Shown here: piece by piece, positions 59,673 through 64,000 of the stretch | Position numbering within the stretch: the first letter of the stretch is position 1 | Layout: every line of letters begins with the position of its first letter | From: an uncultured Prevotella sp. | Lineage (GTDB): Bacteria > Bacteroidota > Bacteroidia > Bacteroidales > Bacteroidaceae | DNA: 64,000 nt | Direction: 5' to 3' | NCBI GenBank assembly: GCA_900539625.1 | Contig: UQCW01000004.1 | Location: forward strand, 1-64,000 | Position numbers and translations under genes: made by a program | Notes under the pieces: generated by a model | What the model saw: only the letters and a program-made list of their open reading frames with translations | Database searches by the model: none | Told to the model about the DNA's origin: nothing

Positions 59673-59740
59673 CCACATGCGGCAAGGCGATACCCCATCA
59701 TCTGTCCATTCACATGGCAGCGCAGCCTGAATGAACAGCA

Positions 59741-59785
59741 AAATCACACGTTCTCCACCTTGGTGGGGAACGTGTGATTTTTGGT
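59741..59785 (+). terminator. Rho-independent terminator of the S41 peptidase gene
   Basis: AAATCACACGTTC (59741-59753) pairs perfectly with GAACGTGTGATTT (59768-59780), then TT. Confidence 0.88.
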
Positions 59786-60125
59786 GGCCATTAACGTTAA
59801 AAGACCGCGCGAAGCGCAAATATCCACGTACGAAGCACGCCAGAAGCCCCCTAAAGTGCACAAGTCAAACATAGCATAAACTATTCCTGGAACATCACCG
59901 AACAGACGACATGTTCAGACGAAAATCACGCGTCAACCCGCCGCAAGGAAAGGAAAAATGTCACATATCTTTCGAATTATTGCCGGTAAAACTTATTTAA
60001 GCAATAATTTGAAATATATTTATCGTAATGCAGACGCGCCACCTTGATTGATGGGTATGACGGGCATCGTGGTTGAAGGAAAAGTTTGGTGGGTTCGCCC
60101 GAGAATGCGTTGCAGGCATAAAGCA
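59786..60125. other. Gene-free stretch
   Basis: Nothing recognised: short out-of-phase open frames only, A/T-rich near 59960-60040, no promoter consensus or large inverted repeat. Confidence 0.4.
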
Positions 60126-60170
60126 CACCTCGGCAGAGCTTCAACTTTGTTTGAATGCTTTGCCGAGGTG
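60126..60170 (-). terminator. Hairpin downstream of the 162-residue gene
   Basis: CACCTCGGCAGAGC (60126-60139) pairs with GCTTTGCCGAGGTG (60157-60170) with one mismatch; minus-strand tail TGCTTTATGCC. Lies 127 bp beyond the gene end. Confidence 0.65.
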
Positions 60171-60296
60171 CGTTTGGCTGTTTTATGTTGATTTGGTGGT
60201 GTGTGTCGCTTGATGGTTGGGCTGACAATGGGAGAGGCGGGGAGATGATTCGGCGTGGGCAGACATGCTGGGCGTTGGGGCGTTTTTCGAGCTTGG

Positions 60297-60785
60297 TCAC
60301 AACTGCGATTTGGCGGCGTGCCACGCTTTCTGCCAGTCTGTGTCCAGCGAGAAGGGCGTGAGCTCGCTTCCTTCTTTGATGTACGATTGCGTTGTTTCGG
60401 TGTCGGGGTCGTTGAAGAGGGGGTTTGATAAAGACGCGTCCATAAAGAGATAGATCTTTTTTCTGCGTTCCTCATCGGAGAGTTTGTGGTCTTTCAGGAT
60501 TTGCGTGAAAAAGAGGAAGATGAATTCAGACAGATAGTATGCCTGCGTGTTGAGAAATTCTTCTTTGACTTCCTTGCTGTTTTCAAAGGCTTTCTTTTTC
60601 AGGTAGACCAACGCCGTGCTTTTGAATTGTGCGATTTTCACCTGCGTGAAGCTCTTCGACGGCGAATTCACCGTTTTTGTTGCGTTCTCAAGAACCATGT
60701 TGTACACCTCTTGTGCTTTCAACGTGTTGGGCGCCAAGAGTAGGGCAAGGAGCGAGCTATAGAATAGAGGTCTGGTCTTTTTCAT
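60297..60785 (-). CDS. Exported hypothetical protein (162 aa)
   Basis: 162 residues with a signal peptide (RPLFYSSLLALLLAPNTLKAQ). The mature part is helical and charged (FKSTALVYLKKKAFENSKEVKEEFLNTQAYYLSEFIFLFF; DHKLSDEERRKKIYLFMDAS). It looks like a Bacteroidetes periplasmic family but I cannot name it. It lies downstream of the ABC-ruvC pair on the same strand, with a MITE-like element in the gap, so co-transcription may have been interrupted. Confidence 0.72.
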   Translation of the reverse strand: MKKTRPLFYSSLLALLLAPNTLKAQEVYNMVLENATKTVNSPSKSFTQVKIAQFKSTALVYLKKKAFENSKEVKEEFLNTQAYYLSEFIFLFFTQILKDHKLSDEERRKKIYLFMDASLSNPLFNDPDTETTQSYIKEGSELTPFSLDTDWQKAWHAAKSQL

Positions 60786-60838
60786 TTTCTAAGTTATGGT
60801 GAGTCTGGCCGGGGGGGCCAGATGGTTTTTTGTGTGTT

Positions 60839-60933
60839 GAGTGGGTGTTCAAAATTGGTTTATAGTATCCATGCAGGGGGAACCCTGTCTGATATTGCCT
60901 TGTTGATATAAAACTAATTTTGAACACTTACTT
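60839..60933. mobile_element. MITE-like element, family 1, copy B (95 bp)
   Basis: Left tip GTGGGTGTTCAAAATTGGTT, right tip the complement ending TTTTGAACACTTACTT; the centre TATAGTATCCATGCAGGGG is the exact inverse of the centre of copy A. Its right tip supplies the last two residues and the TAA stop (60928-60930) of the ABC ATPase gene. Confidence 0.87.
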
Positions 60934-62394
60934 ATCGGGGGGAGAGATTCTGAGATGATGGTCGATGCAGGCGGGGAGTTCCTCCGTGTGGTGCGTGACC
61001 ATGATCAGCGTTCTTCTGGGGTTGGCCGCCATGTAGCGGTCTGTTATTTCTTTGGCTTTTTCACACCAGTGGCGGTCAAGGCCGTGGAATGGTTCGTCGA
61101 GTATCAGCAGTTGGGGGCTTTTGACGAATGCTCGTATCAGCAACACCAGTCGCTGCTCGCCATGCGAGAGTTCCAAATAGCACTTCTCTGCGAGATGTGG
61201 CACGCCGAATGTTGCGAGCCATTGTTGGCAGATGATGATTTCTGCGTTTGAGGGCGTTCGGTATATCCCGATGGTGTCGTGGAGACCGCTTGCCAGAATG
61301 TGGATTACGGACAAATGTTTTTTATAGGTTGAGAAGATCTCGGGAGAGACGTATCCGATTTTTCTCTTTATGTCCCAAATGCTTTCGCCGCTTCCTCTCT
61401 TTCTCCCGAAGAGTCTGACGGGGAGGGCGTAGGCGATGGGGTTGTCGGCCAGCATGAGGGAGAGTAGGGTGGTCTTTCCTGCGCCGTTGGGACCTGTGAC
61501 GGCCCAATGTTCTCCGCTTTTGATGTTGCAGGAGAAGTTTTTGAACACGGTGCGCGTTCCATAGGAGATGTTGATGTCGCTGAGACTGACGATTTCTTCT
61601 CCCGCTTCTGTTTCGGGGTAATCGCGTGTCGTTGGGGCGGGGATGGCTGCCGCTGGCTGCTCTGCTTCCTCGCTTTGTTTGCTTTCCTGTATCTCGGTTT
61701 CGCGCGTGCGTTCGCGCATCTGTTTGTCTTCAACGTGAATCACCCTGTTGATGAAGGTGGGGATTTCCAATGGGCGGCAAACCACCAGGATGAGCGTAAT
61801 GAACTGGGAGAGTTGCTGAAGCACTGCTGTGAGGACAGCACGGCTGTTGGGGTCTAAGCCGATGTAGGGGTTGTCGATCACCAATACTGAGGGGCAGGCT
61901 TGCAGGATGCGCATCAGCTGAAGGCGCCTCAGTTCGCCACTCGAAAGCTGGTTAACCTTTTTGTTGAGCAGAGGGGGGATGTTGAGCGCCTTTTCGATGT
62001 TGTCCATCGTTTGGGAGGAAAGGACACGGGGCGCTTCGGCTGCATCGCGGCGACTTTTCTCCAGTATTTCGCAAACGGTTGGGAACGTCATGTCGTCGCC
62101 GTGGTTCCAGCGCTGCTGATAGTAGGCGGGCGGGGTTGTTCCGTACACGTCGTTGAAGACGATGCTCCGAATGGCGCCTTTCCCGATATGCCGCTCCCCT
62201 GTCTGTCCGTCGGGGAGGACGGTTTTGATGGGGATGGCTCCCGTTATGAGCCCAGTCAGTAGGGATTTGCCACCGCCGTTGGGGCCGCTGATGGCAACGG
62301 ATTCGCCTGCCCGTAAAACGAAATTGACAGGGGATTGCAGCCGATGTGCCTCGTTTCTTGCAATGCCGTTTTTTATTTCAAGGATTTTCTGCAT
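60928..62394 (-). CDS. ABC ATPase with two nucleotide-binding domains (ModF/PhrA-like)
   Basis: 488 residues, two NBDs and no membrane domain. NBD1: Walker A GPNGGGKS (about 38-45), signature LSSGELRRLQLMR, Walker B VLVIDNPYIGLDP. A charged linker (about 220-265, Glu-rich) follows. NBD2: GPNGAGKTT, LSHGEQRLVLLIR, LLILDEPFHGLDRHW and VTHHTEELP. Closest in layout to ModF/PhrA-type soluble ABC proteins, which are not proven transporters. The 5' end overlaps ruvC by 22 bp; the 3' end is a MITE tip, so the original C-terminus may have been slightly altered. Confidence 0.86.
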   Translation of the reverse strand: MQKILEIKNGIARNEAHRLQSPVNFVLRAGESVAISGPNGGGKSLLTGLITGAIPIKTVLPDGQTGERHIGKGAIRSIVFNDVYGTTPPAYYQQRWNHGDDMTFPTVCEILEKSRRDAAEAPRVLSSQTMDNIEKALNIPPLLNKKVNQLSSGELRRLQLMRILQACPSVLVIDNPYIGLDPNSRAVLTAVLQQLSQFITLILVVCRPLEIPTFINRVIHVEDKQMRERTRETEIQESKQSEEAEQPAAAIPAPTTRDYPETEAGEEIVSLSDINISYGTRTVFKNFSCNIKSGEHWAVTGPNGAGKTTLLSLMLADNPIAYALPVRLFGRKRGSGESIWDIKRKIGYVSPEIFSTYKKHLSVIHILASGLHDTIGIYRTPSNAEIIICQQWLATFGVPHLAEKCYLELSHGEQRLVLLIRAFVKSPQLLILDEPFHGLDRHWCEKAKEITDRYMAANPRRTLIMVTHHTEELPACIDHHLRISPPDK

Positions 62395-63002
62395 AGGGCT
62401 TCCATGAGTTTTTTTTGCGGCAGGGTCATTTTCCCTGTGTCGTTTTTTGCAGCGATGTTGTTCTTATAATCTCGCCACGACGCGTTCCTTCCTTTGACGT
62501 TTAGAGAATTTATGCTTTGCAGGAAATGGCAGTAGGCTGCTCCGAGCGCATCTGTGGCATCGAGGTAGGGCAGCATGTTTTCGTCTTTTATGCAGAAGAC
62601 GCGCTTCAAAATCTGCGCCACTTGCTCCTTGCTTGCTCCGCCATTCCCGGTGATGGCCATTTTGATTTTCAGCGGGGCGTATTCATGGATTGGGAGGCCT
62701 TTGCTGATGGCTGCGGCTATGGCCACGCCTTGTGCACGCCCCAGTTTCAACATGCTTTGCACGTTTTTGCCAAAGAAAGGCGCTTCTATGGCAAGTTCAT
62801 CGGGCCTGAAGGACTCGATGATTTCGCTTACGCGCTCGTATATCCTGCCCAACTTCACATAGACGTCCTTGCAATGGCGGAGGTCGATGACGCCCATGGC
62901 GAGCATTTTGGCTTTCGATCCGTTTGTTTCCAGCACGCCATAGCCCAGGACGTTTGTGCCAGGGTCAATTCCGAGGATGGTTCGTGTTTGTTGCAATGGC
63001 AT
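62373..63002 (-). CDS. ruvC: Holliday junction resolvase RuvC
   Basis: 209 residues; the RuvC core (about 1-165) has the four acidic residues in ILGIDPGTN, LAIEAPFFGKN and YLDATDALGAAYCH. It cuts Holliday junctions in the RuvABC complex; ruvA and ruvB are not nearby. The C-terminal 40 residues (GRNASWRDYKNNIAAKNDTG) extend beyond the E. coli protein. Its 3' end overlaps the ABC ATPase gene by 22 bp, implying translational coupling. Confidence 0.95.
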   Translation of the reverse strand: MPLQQTRTILGIDPGTNVLGYGVLETNGSKAKMLAMGVIDLRHCKDVYVKLGRIYERVSEIIESFRPDELAIEAPFFGKNVQSMLKLGRAQGVAIAAAISKGLPIHEYAPLKIKMAITGNGGASKEQVAQILKRVFCIKDENMLPYLDATDALGAAYCHFLQSINSLNVKGRNASWRDYKNNIAAKNDTGKMTLPQKKLMEALCRKSLK

Positions 63003-63195
63003 GTCTTGTGTGTGAATGAGTTGGTGTTGAGATTGTTTTAATCTTCTTTGCGTCGGGGAGTCGCGCGGGGGAAGGCCTATTTGGGAATGCTGCCTTTTCG
63101 CTTGAAGGGGGCGGTTCTTGACGTGGCCCGCCCTTTATTGTTGGTCCGACACAGCAGAAGTGTGATAAAGGCAAAAATACAAAATATTTTCTGAT

Positions 63196-63398
63196 AAGTG
63201 GGTGTTCAGAATTAGTTTATATTGAATTGTCGTATTATTTTGTTCTTACAACTGTCTTGAAGAAGGAGCGTAGCGGGCTACGTGACTGATGAAAGACAGT
63301 TGTAGGGGCAAAAGAATGCGGCAAGGCAATATTAAACTGGCTTATCCCTATAAACTAATTTTGAACACCTACTTAAGTGGGTGTCGAAAAAGTTTTTA
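63196..63398. mobile_element. MITE-like element, family 1, copy C (179 bp) plus a stray tip
   Basis: Inverted ends AAGTGGGTGTTCAGAATTAG (from 63196) and the complement ending GAACACCTACTT (63374). The centre differs from copies A and B: a 10-bp inverted repeat CAACTGTCTT with AAGACAGTTG encloses GGAGCGTAGCGGGCTACGTG, matching the core of the element at 57671. Directly after it, 63375-63390 reads AAGTGGGTGTCGAAAA, a degenerate extra tip, suggesting a nested or decayed second copy. It lies between divergent ruvC and the DUF1573 gene. Confidence 0.85.
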
Positions 63399-63462
63399 TG
63401 TAAAATAATGGGAAACGTGTGGAATTTACCCTTCTGGCGACAACTATTTGGGAAAATAATTA

Positions 63463-63470
63463 TACATTTG
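63463..63470 (+). promoter_or_regulatory. Candidate -7 box for the DUF1573 gene
   Basis: TACATTTG, 41 bp before the ATG; no TTTG at the right upstream distance (one is only 12 bp away). Confidence 0.45.
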
Positions 63471-63510
63471 CATTTTAAATACCTTTGATTTTAGAATCAT
63501 CTGAGATAAT

Positions 63511-63891
63511 ATGAAAAAGATACTTTTAACGGTTGCGCTGCTTGCAGCTTTTGTTGTTAATGCCAGCGCACAAGCGGTCATCAAGTATGACAAGAGTTCT
63601 CATGACTTTGGTAAGTTTGATGAAGAGAAAAAGCAGACGGTGGTGTTCGCTTTTACAAACACGGGAGATGAGCCGCTGGTTATTCAGCAGGTGATGACAA
63701 CGTGTGGATGCACCGTTGCTGACTATACGAAAACGCCGATACCGGCTGGAAAGAAAGGCCAAATCAAGGTTACGTACAACGGCAAGGGGAAGCCGAAAGG
63801 CTTTTTCCGGAAAGTGATCACGGTGCGCTCAAATGCAACTAATGCCATGACGCGCATTTATATATCTGGCGACATGCTGGTGAAAGAGTGA
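63511..63891 (+). CDS. DUF1573 domain-containing exported protein
   Basis: 126 residues. Signal peptide KKILLTVALLAAFVVNASAQ, then a single Ig-like DUF1573 domain: HDFGKFDEEKKQTVVFAFTN, MTTCGCTVADYTKTPIPAG with its two conserved cysteines, and KVTYNGKGKPKGFFRKVITV. A widespread Bacteroidetes periplasmic family of unknown function. ATG at 63511 with own promoter region. Confidence 0.93.
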   Translation: MKKILLTVALLAAFVVNASAQAVIKYDKSSHDFGKFDEEKKQTVVFAFTNTGDEPLVIQQVMTTCGCTVADYTKTPIPAGKKGQIKVTYNGKGKPKGFFRKVITVRSNATNAMTRIYISGDMLVKE

Positions 63892-63960
63892 CATAGAATT
63901 GTTCTCATCTTCCCTCCTTAATTGATGGTTCCATGAACGCGAATAAACATACGACACAAT

Positions 63961-64000
63961 ATGAGCAAAAATAATCACCTTGTTATCATGGCAGGCGGCA
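63961..64000 (+). CDS. Start of a sugar-phosphate nucleotidyltransferase gene (cut by window end)
   Basis: The last 40 bases open with ATG and encode MSKNNHLVIMAGG, the beginning of the NTP-transferase fold (xxVIMAGGxGSR). This fits mannose-1-phosphate guanylyltransferase (ManC type), where VIMAGG follows a short N-terminus; other nucleotidyltransferases cannot be excluded. About 70 bp after the DUF1573 gene on the same strand. Confidence 0.6.
   Translation, partial: MSKNNHLVIMAGG

Overview
The window reads as chromosomal core DNA of a Bacteroidales bacterium, most likely Prevotellaceae (family-level placement is inferred, not proven). The grounds are: promoters of the Bacteroidetes type (TTTG or TTG, about 19-20 bp, then TAnnTTTG) in front of many genes; almost no Shine-Dalgarno sequences; and families largely confined to Bacteroidetes (DUF4494, DUF1599, BT_3928-type DoxX, HU-CCDC81/SPOR, DUF1573, the DUF5117-type metalloprotease, PPi-dependent phosphofructokinase). 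No rRNA, CRISPR array, capsule locus, intact phage or transposase gene is present.

Layout. 0.4-3.6 kb: a fused FNR/GltD-like flavoprotein divergent from cytidine deaminase, separated by a 73-bp tandem repeat that carries promoter boxes. 3.7-5.4 kb: DUF4494, YggS, tRNA-Asp and tRNA-Arg. 5.4-7.4 kb: a repeat array, two small orphan genes and a 5'-truncated metallopeptidase-like gene, probably a mobile-element remnant. 7.4-19.5 kb, minus strand: secreted metalloprotease, RlmD, a TPR protein, peptide deformylase, RuvX, YfcE, UvrB and a GH25 lysozyme. 19.9-32.6 kb, mostly plus: MazG, LptB, S9 peptidase, BASS-like transporter, PheT, YebC, a C_GCAxxG_C_C protein, NagB and an anaerobic sulfatase-maturase-like radical SAM enzyme. 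32.7-47.9 kb, mostly minus: DUF721-RecF, a ppk1 fragment (plus), xanthine permease with Xpt, tRNA-Tyr, RibH, TPR, U32 peptidase, CCA-type nucleotidyltransferase, FolE, SPOR, TpiA, DoxX and DUF1599. 48.2-64 kb: HU-SPOR protein, FHA protein, SLBB export protein, Pfp, a second GH25 enzyme, an S41 peptidase, an ABC ATPase overlapping RuvC, DUF1573, and the first codons of a sugar nucleotidyltransferase.

Most genes are housekeeping. Recurrent themes are DNA repair and recombination (UvrB, RecF, RuvC, RuvX), peptidoglycan (two GH25 enzymes, SPOR proteins), nucleotide salvage and sanitation (Cdd, Xpt with its permease, MazG), and translation (PheT, RlmD, Def, CCA-adding enzyme, tRNAs).

The unusual content lies between the genes. 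Three kinds of dispersed structured repeat are visible. First, three arrays of a 22-bp unit, each unit built around a 16-bp dyad with consensus AGANNCGNNCGNNTCT and each array flanked by an inverted end sequence. Second, two MITE-like families with three copies each, some of whose tips supply stop codons of neighbouring genes. Third, a roughly 900-bp island of five inverted-repeat structures between a lipoprotein gene and the S41 peptidase gene. The dyad arrays are the best candidate in this window for something undescribed: they look like phased binding sites for a dimeric DNA-binding protein.
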